Positions 26,725 through 35,194 of a DNA stretch of 64,000 nucleotides are shown piece after piece. Within the stretch, counting starts at the first letter, position 1; each line of letters starts with the position of its first letter. A program made the position numbers and the translations under genes. Origin of the DNA: Nostoc sp. PCC 7107 (lineage in GTDB: Bacteria; Cyanobacteriota; Cyanobacteriia; Cyanobacteriales; Nostocaceae); assembly GCF_000316625.1 (NCBI RefSeq), contig NC_019676.1, positions 3,862,501 through 3,926,500 on the forward strand. The letters run 5' to 3'. The notes beneath the pieces are model-generated. The model saw nothing but the letters and a program-made list of their open reading frames with translations, was not told where the DNA came from and searched no databases.

Positions 26725-27435
26725 CTATTTTGAACCACCATAACCTTTGCCCTCTGCTCTTCTTTCATCCATAATATCTTCAAAAATTGAAGAATCATCA
26801 AATGTGTACAGTGGAGCAACCTCTTGAATAGGTTGAATATTTTGTTTCTTCATTTTTTTTCTATTTTCTTCTTGCTGTTTTGCCCGCGCAACACTTATCC
26901 AAAAAATCTTTCGGATTTGTTCTGGACTTTTTTCATAACTTATACATACTTGATTTTTTTTCTTGAATTGGAATTTATATTCTTGTTTTTGCTTCTTCTC
27001 TTGGCTGTTTTTGTTGATTATCAAAGGTTGATTTATTCTATATTTTTTCCTTGCATCAACCTTCTTTGAAGAATTAGTAAAGTTATTTTTAGCTTTTTGA
27101 TTTTTTAAATTAGTTTTTGATTGTACATTTGACAGAGATTTCTGTTTATCTGATTTCTGCTTCCTTATTTTTTTATTTTGCCGAATATTTTGCAGTTCTC
27201 TTTGCTCCTGTTCAAGCCTTAATTTTATTTCCGGCTGTTGTAATAAGCAGTAAAGTTCATCAAAAAGATCACCCCAAATTTCCCTAATTTCATCTTGTTG
27301 CCCATTGATACAACCATTAATGTAACGAATGCGATTAAAATTTTCATCTGTGATCTTTCCTTCTCTTTCAAGTGCTTTACAGAACTTTAGGTAAGTATTA
27401 AGAATTTGAACCGCTTTACTTTCTCCTAGTTCCAT
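26725..27435 (-). CDS. Lysine-rich hypothetical protein, 236 aa
   Basis: I do not recognise a family. Residues 1-~80 look helical and globular (KAVQILNTYLKFCKALEREGKI, then FDELYCLLQQPEIKLRLEQEQRELQNI). From ~85 to 160 the protein is almost all Lys, Gln, Asn and Ser, likely disordered and strongly basic. A shorter end segment (QIRKIFWISVARAKQQEENRKK, then IFEDIMDERRAEGKGYGGSK) is again ordered-looking. Such a basic middle suggests contact with nucleic acid. It is the first gene of the element on the nifD side and reads toward the left repeat. No ribosome-binding site is obvious beyond AGGA upstream. Confidence 0.6.
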   Translation of the reverse strand: MELGESKAVQILNTYLKFCKALEREGKITDENFNRIRYINGCINGQQDEIREIWGDLFDELYCLLQQPEIKLRLEQEQRELQNIRQNKKIRKQKSDKQKSLSNVQSKTNLKNQKAKNNFTNSSKKVDARKKYRINQPLIINKNSQEKKQKQEYKFQFKKKNQVCISYEKSPEQIRKIFWISVARAKQQEENRKKMKKQNIQPIQEVAPLYTFDDSSIFEDIMDERRAEGKGYGGSK

Positions 27436-27641
27436 CGCTCAAGAAATCCTGATAATATTTTATACTTAGCTTATATACATTATTCCCATAGTACATTGTG
27501 GTCTAACAAGTTATTACATGAAAAGTTGCAGTCCTAAATATTTGGTCTAAAATTTATATAACTGTCAAAACCAGTACATTTACGTATAAATCGCCTAATT
27601 TACAATATTTTAACATTCGCCCTTAGCATAGAAAAACCCAT

Positions 27642-27734
27642 TTAAACCGTACAATCTTCTATTAACAATCCTAGTACTTTGCTGAAATCTCGATGATTGC
27701 GTGTTAATAAAACTAATTTCCGAGATAGAGCGAT
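27642..27734 (-). pseudogene. Remnant of a VapC-type PIN-domain toxin (C-terminus only)
   Basis: Thirty codons and a stop on the minus strand read IALSRKLVLLTRNHRDF, then SKVLGLLIEDCTV. This is the standard end of small VapC/PIN nucleases (the D/N motif TRNxxDF followed by a short strand). The upstream part is missing: at 27735 the frame runs into a GC-rich dispersed repeat. No VapB antitoxin is visible nearby. It shows that a toxin-antitoxin pair once belonged to the element or its ancestor. It cannot make a working toxin. Confidence 0.65.
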
Positions 27735-27735
27735 G

Positions 27736-27785
27736 CCTTCTCTTTCAGAGACGCTACCGCGAACGGCGGGCTACGCCAACGCGCA
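27736..27785. repeat. Dispersed GC-rich repeat interrupting the VapC remnant
   Basis: A GC-rich block (GACGCTACCGCGAACGGCGGGCTACGCCAACGC in part, with short self-pairing pieces such as CGCGAACGGCGGGC) in AT-rich DNA. Blocks with CTACGCCAACGCG wording recur in Nostoc genomes. It lies at the point where the vapC frame ends. The rest of the 455-bp gap 27436-27890 is AT-rich, with a HIP1-like site at 27800 and no gene. Confidence 0.5.
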
Positions 27786-27890
27786 AAGCAACTATATAAG
27801 CGATCGCTTCCATTCAATAATTGTGATTTGAGATTGAAGGACTAAAAATGCGTTAGGTTAGCTTGCTGAGAAAATATCTCAAGTTTCCAG

Positions 27891-28175
27891 TTAACTTTCC
27901 AACTTTCTTAAAAAATCGGCAAGCACGGTTTTCTCTTGAAATGTTGCCCGAATCGTATCATTATTATTGTAATCAACAATAACTTCAAACCTCTCAAAAT
28001 TACCATCAGGGCTATCAATATTAAGTGTATTTAACTCCATAAGTGCGTTATCAATACTCTCAAATTCATATCTCACTCCAAAAAGTGGCATGATAACTAT
28101 TTTAGTAATGTAACGCTCAAGACTATTTCTGAGAGTTGCCATAAAAATGTCTACTTCTTTTTGAGAAACTCGCAT
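27891..28175 (-). CDS. Hypothetical protein, 94 aa, downstream of DNA methyltransferase
   Basis: Starts five bases after the stop of the methyltransferase gene on the same strand, so the two are almost certainly co-transcribed and probably functionally linked. The protein is acidic, with helical ends (MATLRNSLERYITKIV, TVLADFLRKLES) and a central strand pattern (FERFEVIVDYNNND). No domain is recognised. It may be a small subunit or controller of the restriction-modification unit. Confidence 0.6.
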   Translation of the reverse strand: MRVSQKEVDIFMATLRNSLERYITKIVIMPLFGVRYEFESIDNALMELNTLNIDSPDGNFERFEVIVDYNNNDTIRATFQEKTVLADFLRKLES

Positions 28176-28180
28176 TAAAG

Positions 28181-30031
28181 CTATCTCTTAGATGCTGTTG
28201 TATAAAGTTCATCAGGAGTGTCTTCATCAAATGCAACATCAAAATCAATTGATTTGAACGCTGAAACTACGTCTTTGTAAGGAATATAAATAACTGCAAA
28301 ACCATTATTTTTGAGTTGTTCTAATGCTGGTTTGGTAAAGTCTCCTGCTAATACTACTCCATAGAATGGGGCAGACAGATGATGAAGCTCAATAATCGGT
28401 AATATAGCTCCTTGTATTTCTTGAGCCTTGTTTTTGGAGTGTTTTGTATATCTCCTCCATGCAGATTCAATAAATGCAACTGGTCTACCCAGTTTCTCAT
28501 CTGTACCATCAACTTCAATAACAAAATCTAAATCGTGTTTGTTACCATATTTATCTTCCCAAGTAACTTTTTTACCAGTCCTGGCTGGACGCGCTTTTTG
28601 CGAATCGAGATAATAATTTTTGGTTTGAGCAAACTGCTGTAGTCGGGGTTTGAGAATATCATCTAAAACAATATCTTCAAGGAGTTTTCCTAGTGCTTGA
28701 CCAAATTTGTGTGATGGTGATTGTGCCATAATATTGCTTTTTATCCAAAGTCTTCCTTCGTGGAGTGGAACATCATGTTTTCGATTTTTCCACTTGATAT
28801 TTCGTTGTCTTATCTGCTCAAAAGACCAATCATCAAAACCTGCTGCGATCGCTAATTTACCTAACCACTTCTCAACGGGAACATATACACCATAAGGTGC
28901 TGAATCTCCCACTACAATGCAAATTTGGCAATCATCTGTTGCAACTCGACGCAGAGCATGAAATACATTTGCCATATCAGCAAAGTAAGCAGCAATCATT
29001 GTATGATATGCTTTATTACCGCCCTTAGTACCTCGAACAGCTTCTAACTCTTTACAAACAGGTATTAGTTCATCTTTGATTGGTTCAATAATAGTTTCAG
29101 CTATCAAAGCATCTAAGCTAAGTTTTTCCTTAGAAACGTGTTGTGAACTTGAGCGAATCAAGAACTTACGCACTGTTTCATGTAAATCTCCCCAAGAATT
29201 AACTTCACCCCAAAAAGCCATTTCCAGACGTGTTGCATCTGCATAATCATAATTATTTGCATAGGGGGGAGAGATAATAACTAAATCAATTAATTTATCT
29301 GGAATACCTGCTAAATTTCTAGCGTCACCTTGAATCAGGTTAGCTCTGCTGACTCTTGTAAAAGACTGCATATAAAGCATATCTTCTTGCATGAGAGAAA
29401 CTTGCTTATCTAGTGCATCAAAAGGTTCACAAATTTTGATTTTTCGTTTATTTGGGAGAATATATTGCCATTGTGCCGTACCTACATAACTTGATGACCG
29501 TAAAATAGCGCAAACTGCCAAAAAAATGATAAATTGTAAATCTTCAGATAAATTTGGCGCAATTTCTAGATATGCTTGCTTTATTTTTAAGAGATTTATT
29601 AGCGTTTCTTCCGTGTAACACTTGCTTAATAAAGCGGGAATATTTTCAGGGAATTTTAGTGTTAAATTAGCTGCAAAATCCTTAATTTCATTTATTGCAG
29701 CCACAAAATCATGGCTATCTACATTCCATGAAAGCTTTCCTTTAGCAAGTCGATAAACAAAAGGATGAGCTTCAACACCGTAAGAACTAACGCCCAACTG
29801 ATCAGCAACAATACAAGCAGTACCGGAGCCTGCAAATGGATCAAGAATAGTTTGTGGTTCTAACTCTTTAATTAATTGTTCAACCCAAGCCGCAGAGAAA
29901 CCAGCAGAATAACGAAACCACCGATGGATTGGTAATTTCATATTGTCAGTGAAAGTTCCTGCTCTTTCTCTAACAATTTTTGGCAAATCAGCATCTAAGT
30001 TGAGCAGAGGAAGTTGAGAGGGATTAGTCAT
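28181..30031 (-). CDS. DNA methyltransferase with extra C-terminal domain (putative restriction-modification protein)
   Basis: 616 residues. Motif I DPFAGSGT is at 64-71 and motif IV SPPY at 254-257, an N4-cytosine/N6-adenine type active site; the order I then IV is the reverse of the usual beta class with SPPY first. Residues ~430-560 form a second domain: LDFVIEVDG, then RPVAFIESAWRRYTKHSKNKAQEI, a pattern I associate with restriction-type nuclease domains fused to methylases, although no clean ExK is visible. It may therefore both protect and cut DNA, like type IIG/IIL enzymes, or only methylate. It lies in the nifD element and is excised with it in heterocysts. Confidence 0.75.
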   Translation of the reverse strand: MTNPSQLPLLNLDADLPKIVRERAGTFTDNMKLPIHRWFRYSAGFSAAWVEQLIKELEPQTILDPFAGSGTACIVADQLGVSSYGVEAHPFVYRLAKGKLSWNVDSHDFVAAINEIKDFAANLTLKFPENIPALLSKCYTEETLINLLKIKQAYLEIAPNLSEDLQFIIFLAVCAILRSSSYVGTAQWQYILPNKRKIKICEPFDALDKQVSLMQEDMLYMQSFTRVSRANLIQGDARNLAGIPDKLIDLVIISPPYANNYDYADATRLEMAFWGEVNSWGDLHETVRKFLIRSSSQHVSKEKLSLDALIAETIIEPIKDELIPVCKELEAVRGTKGGNKAYHTMIAAYFADMANVFHALRRVATDDCQICIVVGDSAPYGVYVPVEKWLGKLAIAAGFDDWSFEQIRQRNIKWKNRKHDVPLHEGRLWIKSNIMAQSPSHKFGQALGKLLEDIVLDDILKPRLQQFAQTKNYYLDSQKARPARTGKKVTWEDKYGNKHDLDFVIEVDGTDEKLGRPVAFIESAWRRYTKHSKNKAQEIQGAILPIIELHHLSAPFYGVVLAGDFTKPALEQLKNNGFAVIYIPYKDVVSAFKSIDFDVAFDEDTPDELYTTASKR

Positions 30032-30222
30032 TAAGAATTAGAATAAAGTTAATTTCTGTGTTTATTTATGAAGCTATTTAAGTAAAATCATGTTTGTTAA
30101 TTTGCTGCGATCGCTGTTTATCTAATAAGTAATTTATCCGAAAAAGTAGGTAAATATTCTATAATTTTACACTAGTCAATTCGAGTTAAGATATTACACC
30201 TACTTTAATTGTTACTATACCA

Positions 30223-30885
30223 ATGACAATCTTGACCATAGAAGCTCTCTGCTCAGAAGCTACAATATTTTCAGCCGCAGAGTCTATACACCCAGAACCA
30301 TTACTTTATGGTGTTACTGACGGGAAGGCTGTTGGGACATATATAGAACAGAAGTTTAGACTTTATCTTAAACAACGCTATGAATTTGTCGAGGGTAATT
30401 CTGCAAGCGGTATTGATTTTCCGGGATTGCTTGTAGATGTTAAAGTAACAAGCATTAGACAGCCACAATCATCATGTCCTTTCAAATCTGCACGTCAAAA
30501 GATTTTTGGGCTTGGGTACTCATTGCTGATATTCGTCTACGATAAGACAGACAATAGTACAAACCGCACAGCTACCCTAAACATTTTGCATACGATTTAC
30601 GTTAGTGCCGAAAGAACAGCAGATTTCCAAATGACTCGCGGAATTCGGAATATTCTAGCTAACGAAGGTAACAAAGATGATTTAATTGCCTTTATGAGCG
30701 ATCGCAACCTACCTGTCGATGAAATAGAAGCCAGTAACATTGCAGAAGAAATACTGATAAATCCACCCAGACAGGGGTTTTTGACCATTTCCAATGCTTT
30801 ACAATGGCGGCTTCAATATGGAAGAGTAATAGAACGTGCTGGTCAAGAAGATGGCATCGTCACTGTTTACAGAGCTAATCCATGA
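30223..30885 (+). CDS. Probable PD-(D/E)XK restriction endonuclease
   Basis: 220 residues. The nuclease core is visible at 57-75: EGNSASGIDFPGLLVDVKVT, giving Asp65, Asp72 and Lys74 in the D-x6-D-x-K arrangement of PD-(D/E)XK enzymes, after an N-terminal helix (IEQKFRLYLKQRY) that places the first acidic residue. The next strand SLLIFVYD fits the fold. The stop overlaps the ATG of the following methyltransferase gene by four bases (ATGA), a classic restriction-modification operon with coupled translation. It would cut invading DNA at an unknown site, with its partner protecting the host. Confidence 0.7.
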   Translation: MTILTIEALCSEATIFSAAESIHPEPLLYGVTDGKAVGTYIEQKFRLYLKQRYEFVEGNSASGIDFPGLLVDVKVTSIRQPQSSCPFKSARQKIFGLGYSLLIFVYDKTDNSTNRTATLNILHTIYVSAERTADFQMTRGIRNILANEGNKDDLIAFMSDRNLPVDEIEASNIAEEILINPPRQGFLTISNALQWRLQYGRVIERAGQEDGIVTVYRANP

Positions 30886-32324
30886 TTCGTAAGGTTGAGA
30901 AAGCTAAAGTAGAATACGGAGATTTTCAAACACCGTTAGTATTAGCTGAAAAAGTCTGTAAAAAGTTAATTGAATTAGGTGTCAATCCAGATATTATAGT
31001 TGAACCTACCTGTGGATTGGGTAATTTTATCGAAGCTGCTTCAAATTCATTTCCATCAGCAAACAAGATTTTAGGAATTGAAATAAATTCTAATTATTTA
31101 GATGCAATTGAAAAAAGCACAAAGTTTTTATACGATGACAGAATCGAGATTCGATGTAAAGACTTTTTCTATCTTGATTGGTCATCATTAATTGGTTCAT
31201 CAAATAAAGAAGTTTTAGTAATTGGAAATTTTCCTTGGGTGACTAACTCACAGCAAGGTAGTATTGATAGTGCAAATCTGCCAACCAAGACTAATTTTCA
31301 AAACCATAATGGTTTAGATGCAATCACAGGTAAGAGTAACTTTGACATATCAGAATGGATGTTAATCCAGGTTGTAAAGTTTTTGCAGAAGCGTGATGGT
31401 TATCTGGCAATGCTATGCAAAACTTCTGTTTCTAGGAAGATATTAGGTTATATTCACTCTCAAAAACTCAATCTGGCTTACGCTGCAACTTATAAGATAG
31501 ATACTCAAAAATATTTTAATGTAAATGTTGATGCTTGTTTATTTTTTTGCAAATTTGATTCAAATGTACAAAGTTATTTTTGTGACGTATTCGATAATTT
31601 AGAAACCTCAAAATTTTATCGTATAGGTTATTGGAATACTATTTTAGTAAAAGATTTGGTTACTTTTGAAAAGCTAGAAAACCTATATGATAGTAAATCT
31701 GAATTAAAATGGCGTTCAGGGATTAAGCATGATTGTGCCAGTGTTATGGAATTGCGCCGGATTGATAATACTCTTATAAATGGATTAGGAGAAATTGTTG
31801 ATATAGAGGAAACTTATGTTTTTCCATTACTCAAAGGTTCTTACGTTGCTCAAAATCAGACAAAGGTAACTGATAGATATATTTTAGTTACTCAAGGATG
31901 GGTTGGTGAACCTACTGAAAATATAAGAAATATAGCCCCTAAAACATGGAATTATTTAGAAAAGCATGAAAAACTATTAGATAAAAGAAAAAGTAAAATT
32001 TATCAAAATAATCCTAAATTTTCTATTTTTGGTGTAGGTTCATATACTTTTACTCCTTGGAAAATTGCGATTTGCGGGCTTTACAAAAAGTTGAATTTTC
32101 GATTGGTTGGGAAAATATCTGATAAACCTATTATTTTTGACGATACAGTTTATTTTCTCAGCTTTGATGATGCAACGTTAGCAAGTAAATATTTTGAACT
32201 TTTGACTTCTAACTTAGCTAAAGATTTTTATTCATCTCTAATTTTTTGGGATGAAAAGCGCCCCATTAAGTCTGGAGTGTTAAATAGTTTGAACTTAAAG
32301 GCTTTAGCAGACTTTCTTTTTTAG
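30882..32324 (+). CDS. DNA adenine methyltransferase of a type II restriction-modification pair
   Basis: 480 residues. SAM motif I is VEPTCGLGNFIEAA (~42-55), then LGIEINSNYLDAI, and the catalytic motif IV is IGNFPWV (~112-118), a variant of NPPW/NPPY used by gamma-class N6-adenine enzymes. A C-terminal target-recognition region follows (RSGIKHDCASVMELRR to the end). The gene overlaps the nuclease gene upstream by four bases. Its GC content is very low, unlike the nif genes, a sign of transfer. It lies in the nifD element. Confidence 0.8.
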   Translation: MIRKVEKAKVEYGDFQTPLVLAEKVCKKLIELGVNPDIIVEPTCGLGNFIEAASNSFPSANKILGIEINSNYLDAIEKSTKFLYDDRIEIRCKDFFYLDWSSLIGSSNKEVLVIGNFPWVTNSQQGSIDSANLPTKTNFQNHNGLDAITGKSNFDISEWMLIQVVKFLQKRDGYLAMLCKTSVSRKILGYIHSQKLNLAYAATYKIDTQKYFNVNVDACLFFCKFDSNVQSYFCDVFDNLETSKFYRIGYWNTILVKDLVTFEKLENLYDSKSELKWRSGIKHDCASVMELRRIDNTLINGLGEIVDIEETYVFPLLKGSYVAQNQTKVTDRYILVTQGWVGEPTENIRNIAPKTWNYLEKHEKLLDKRKSKIYQNNPKFSIFGVGSYTFTPWKIAICGLYKKLNFRLVGKISDKPIIFDDTVYFLSFDDATLASKYFELLTSNLAKDFYSSLIFWDEKRPIKSGVLNSLNLKALADFLF

Positions 32325-32330
32325 CCCGGT

Positions 32331-32550
32331 ATCTATTGAGGCGATCGCACTTTACCATGTGTAATTATTGCCGAGCGATCGCCTGTAGATATAATATCTT
32401 TTTGACTCCAGCATCTATTGAGGCGATCGCGCCTTACCATGTCTAATTATCAGTAAGCGATCGCCTGTAGATATTCTTTCTTGTTGTTCAGCATTTATTA
32501 AGGCGATCGCACTTTACCATGTGTAATTATCTGTGAGCGATCGCCTGTTT
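32331..32550. repeat. Three tandem ~81-bp units, each a HIP1-bounded hairpin
   Basis: Units begin at 32331, 32413 and 32493. Each holds AGGCGATCGC, then about 24 bases containing TTACCATGT, then GCGATCGCCT, so every unit can form a perfect 10-bp stem whose arms are HIP1 octamers plus two flanking bases. Loops are similar but not identical, while arms are fully conserved. This fills most of the 428-bp gap between the methyltransferase and the next gene. It could terminate transcription, bind a protein as iterons do, or be a methylation-rich site (GATC). Confidence 0.85.
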
Positions 32551-32752
32551 ATATACCTGCAACTGTATCCTTATTATGTATAACTACAATAAGCTAGGCT
32601 AACACTTTTTCCCAAAAATTATTCTGTAGGGTGCGTCAGCATTATATTGATGTTCATGATGAAATAGTATACCCAAGCTGACACACCTTACTGGCTTAGT
32701 ATAGTAATGTGATAGTATTGATGGAGTAAAACTTATCTTCGCACATAAGTGT

Positions 32753-33415
32753 ATGGGTTGGGATTTAAGTAACTTTCAAAAAATCAGCCGCTCCAAAGGT
32801 TTGCCAGATTCAAGTGTTTATTGCAAAGCTCTGTTTTATAAATATAGTAAGGCTTTAATACTGACTGATAAATATAAGGAGACATGGAAAAATTTTTGGG
32901 CTTCATATTCGCAAATAAGTAATGAACAACCTTATCTTAACGCTTTTATACAAGCTCAACTTGAATCGGAAACTTATATAGAAGCTTCTTTGCAGAACTT
33001 GCATTCGATAGCAGACATTTTATGTCAAATTATTAATGTAGTGCTTTTTCGATCTACATTACATGAAGCTAAAGTAGATGTACGTACAACTATTCAGGAA
33101 CTTAATAATAGAAATTTAGATAGGGTTAAGATTGCTCTTGAGAATCTTTGCAACTCACATGAGTTTAAATACATTTCTGCTTTTGTGAATACTATTAAAC
33201 ATCGTCGTCTTTTAGATACTGACTATCATGGAGAATTTGGTCTGGGTATGGCAAATAATATGGATATCCGTTTTGAAGCTTTCACTTACGATAAACCCAA
33301 TAAACCTATCGAGAGCTATCCTGTCATTTTAGCCAGCACTATCATTGAAGAGTATATGCCTAATATACAAGCTCTTATTGACTCTTTAGGTATGGCGATA
33401 GAGGAAAGTATTTAG
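32753..33415 (+). CDS. Hypothetical protein, 220 aa, helical, nifD-element cargo
   Basis: No family is recognised with certainty. It is mostly helical, with Trp/Lys-rich start (KETWKNFWASYSQI), a hydrophobic helix (NLHSIADILCQIINVVLF) and the segment YISAFVNTIKHRRLLDTDY. This last piece recalls HEPN-like proteins in which an N-x-I-K-H-R stretch follows a four-helix bundle; many of those are RNases in defence systems. The link is weak, seen only by eye. It is flanked by a restriction-modification pair and xisA, so a defence or element-maintenance role would fit. Confidence 0.55.
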   Translation: MGWDLSNFQKISRSKGLPDSSVYCKALFYKYSKALILTDKYKETWKNFWASYSQISNEQPYLNAFIQAQLESETYIEASLQNLHSIADILCQIINVVLFRSTLHEAKVDVRTTIQELNNRNLDRVKIALENLCNSHEFKYISAFVNTIKHRRLLDTDYHGEFGLGMANNMDIRFEAFTYDKPNKPIESYPVILASTIIEEYMPNIQALIDSLGMAIEESI

Positions 33416-33491
33416 GTGGCAAGGTGCTTTGTTCCAAGCGATAACCCACCTTATAAAAACTTATCAATCGCACTCATGATTGTGAGTAAAT

Positions 33492-34910
33492 TCAACTCCG
33501 CTTATACACTAACTCCATTTTTAACTTTTCAATTTCCAACCTCAACCTTTCATTCTCCATCCTCAACCTAGCATTCTCTTCCCTAATTAATTCAATTTCA
33601 TTCCTCTTAGTCAATGCCTGATTAATCGCCAGCTTTCGCATATCTAGCGAAAACCAACGCTGATAGGTTTGGGTATGAACCTGCATACTATGACCTAAAT
33701 TATCTGCTGCTGCTTTAATTGGTATGCCTAAAATATGCGCTCGAATTGCCCAGGCGTGACGTAAGTCATAGGGTTTAAAATCTAATTCAATTTTACGAAA
33801 CCACCAACTAATCCGTTGTGTTAAGGCTGTTATTTCTGCATGATTAGTTTTATCTTTTTTACTAATTGCTGTCGCCAGCATTTCTAAATATTTAGGGTTT
33901 CTTAAATCAAATTCATCAATCCATTCTTTATGTAATGGTAATGCTTGTCTTTCGCCAGTTTTACAGTCTTTATCTACTTTCCATGTTAAGTCTGTATTTT
34001 CTTTGCTCAACCACCAATCTATATTAGGGTTGATAAAAATTTCTCTGGGGCGTAAACCAAAAACTGCTAACATTCCATACGTCCATCGCCACAGTTGCCA
34101 GCTATCTTTGACATCTTGGTTAACTTGATTGCCTCTAGTGTTTAAATAGTCTTCAAATTTTGTAATTCCTGATAGTATTTCTGCATCTGTAGGGATGTTG
34201 CGAGAATTGCGATCGGGCATTTTGGCATATTTGGACAAGTCAATTTCTATATTGAATGTCTGGCAAAAGGCAGATATGGCTCTGGTAGCATTATATCTAG
34301 CCCATTCTTTCTCGATGTGTTCAATTGAACTGATGAGATTTTCGGCAGTGGCTAAATCTTTGGGATTAGTGTACCGCTGAGTGCGGGAAAAATAATAGAA
34401 AAATGTATGTTCGCTTTTGGTGGTGCGTTTATGGGTTTTAAAATACTCTTCTGCGAATTTTTCCAATAACTCGCCTATGGTTTGTAAATCTTTTTTTGTG
34501 GCTTCTTTGCCTAAATATTTATCGTTCCATTCAAAGGTTTTACGTGCAATGAATTTACCTAATTCATAAGCTTCTTCCTCGGCCGTTTTGAGTCCATCCA
34601 AGTTAGCGGGAATATTCAAACTGAGATTGTATTGCTTTCTACCAGTGCCGTTGTTGTCCTTGTCTCCGGGTTTAATTGGTAACGTCGCTCGTAATTGCAG
34701 ACTTCCATTCGATTCCCGAATTGATACTTTTGTTGTTGCAGACTTCAAACGCAGATTTACTTTCTCTAATTCTTGTAAGACTTTGGCTCTCATATGTTCT
34801 CTTTGCTGCTGTGCTTGCAGACTTGAGCCAAGAAAACTGCCGTCGGTAGATGAAAGCGGCTCTAAGTCTGCAAAGGCTTGCTGATATTTGTCTTGACCCT
34901 GATTTTCCAT
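33492..34910 (-). CDS. xisA: XisA tyrosine recombinase, excises the nifD element
   Basis: 472 residues, the same length and opening style (QGQDKYQQAFADLEPLS) as XisA of Anabaena. The catalytic residues are Arg287 (FGLRPRE), Tyr381 and Arg384 (YDLRH), His407 (LGHS) and Tyr416. The usual His of the HxxR motif is Tyr, the R-Y-R-Y variant described for XisA and XisC. The end (436-466) is a Glu/Arg/Leu coiled coil. In heterocysts XisA joins the two GGATTACTCCG repeats and releases the element as a circle. The gene starts 118 bp inside the nifK-side repeat and reads inward. Confidence 0.95.
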   Translation of the reverse strand: MENQGQDKYQQAFADLEPLSSTDGSFLGSSLQAQQQREHMRAKVLQELEKVNLRLKSATTKVSIRESNGSLQLRATLPIKPGDKDNNGTGRKQYNLSLNIPANLDGLKTAEEEAYELGKFIARKTFEWNDKYLGKEATKKDLQTIGELLEKFAEEYFKTHKRTTKSEHTFFYYFSRTQRYTNPKDLATAENLISSIEHIEKEWARYNATRAISAFCQTFNIEIDLSKYAKMPDRNSRNIPTDAEILSGITKFEDYLNTRGNQVNQDVKDSWQLWRWTYGMLAVFGLRPREIFINPNIDWWLSKENTDLTWKVDKDCKTGERQALPLHKEWIDEFDLRNPKYLEMLATAISKKDKTNHAEITALTQRISWWFRKIELDFKPYDLRHAWAIRAHILGIPIKAAADNLGHSMQVHTQTYQRWFSLDMRKLAINQALTKRNEIELIREENARLRMENERLRLEIEKLKMELVYKRS

Positions 34911-35028
34911 CGCTGTGGTATTAGCCTATATTTAGCCTAAAATTTTGTATGTTATCAGCGAACAATGTTTAAAAGTAACACTGTTTAAGGTAAACATTAC
35001 GCTGCTAAAAGCCATTAAACCACAAAAA

Positions 35029-35170
35029 GGATTACTCCGGCCCTTATCACGGTTATGACGGATTTGCTATCTTCGCTCGTGATATGGATTTAGCACTCAA
35101 CAGCCCAACTTGGAGCTTGATTGGCGCACCTTGGAAGAAAGCTGCTACTAAAGCTAAGGCTGCTGCTTAA
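35029..35170 (+). pseudogene. nifD: 3' fragment of nifD, joined to the 5' part after excision
   Basis: From the repeat copy at 35029-35039 the frame reads [23 protein letters not shown], then [14 protein letters not shown] and an Ala/Lys-rich tail to TAA 35168-35170. This is the conserved NifD C-terminus. It has no start of its own. Join at the repeat gives a continuous 497-residue NifD, so the fragment is not decayed but waiting for recombination. Confidence 0.95.
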
Positions 35171-35194
35171 TTCATTCCCAAGAATCAAACGGAT

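Larger units (their letters stand above)
26454..35028. mobile_element. nifD excision element, 8,575 bp, XisA type
   Basis: Defined by the two copies of GGATTACTCCG, 8,575 bp apart. Excision at the repeats leaves one copy and restores nifD in frame. The element is shorter than the ~11-kb one of Anabaena PCC 7120. Cargo, left to right: Lys-rich unknown protein (-), VapC remnant (-), 94-residue unknown (-), DNA methyltransferase (-), PD-(D/E)XK nuclease and methyltransferase pair (+), hairpin array, 220-residue unknown (+) and xisA (-). The sequence is more AT-rich than the nif genes around it. The site and recombinase families are established; cargo meaning is inference. Confidence 0.95.

Noticed and set aside
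32331-32550. Considered as a CRISPR array
   Set aside because: Only three units of about 81 bp with similar, not unique, spacers and arms made of HIP1 octamers; no cas genes.
34911-35028. Searched for a GTA-N8-TAC NtcA site upstream of xisA
   Set aside because: Only a TGT-N9-ACA approximation (TGTTACTTTTAAACA on the minus strand) was seen, which does not fit the known spacing well enough to report.
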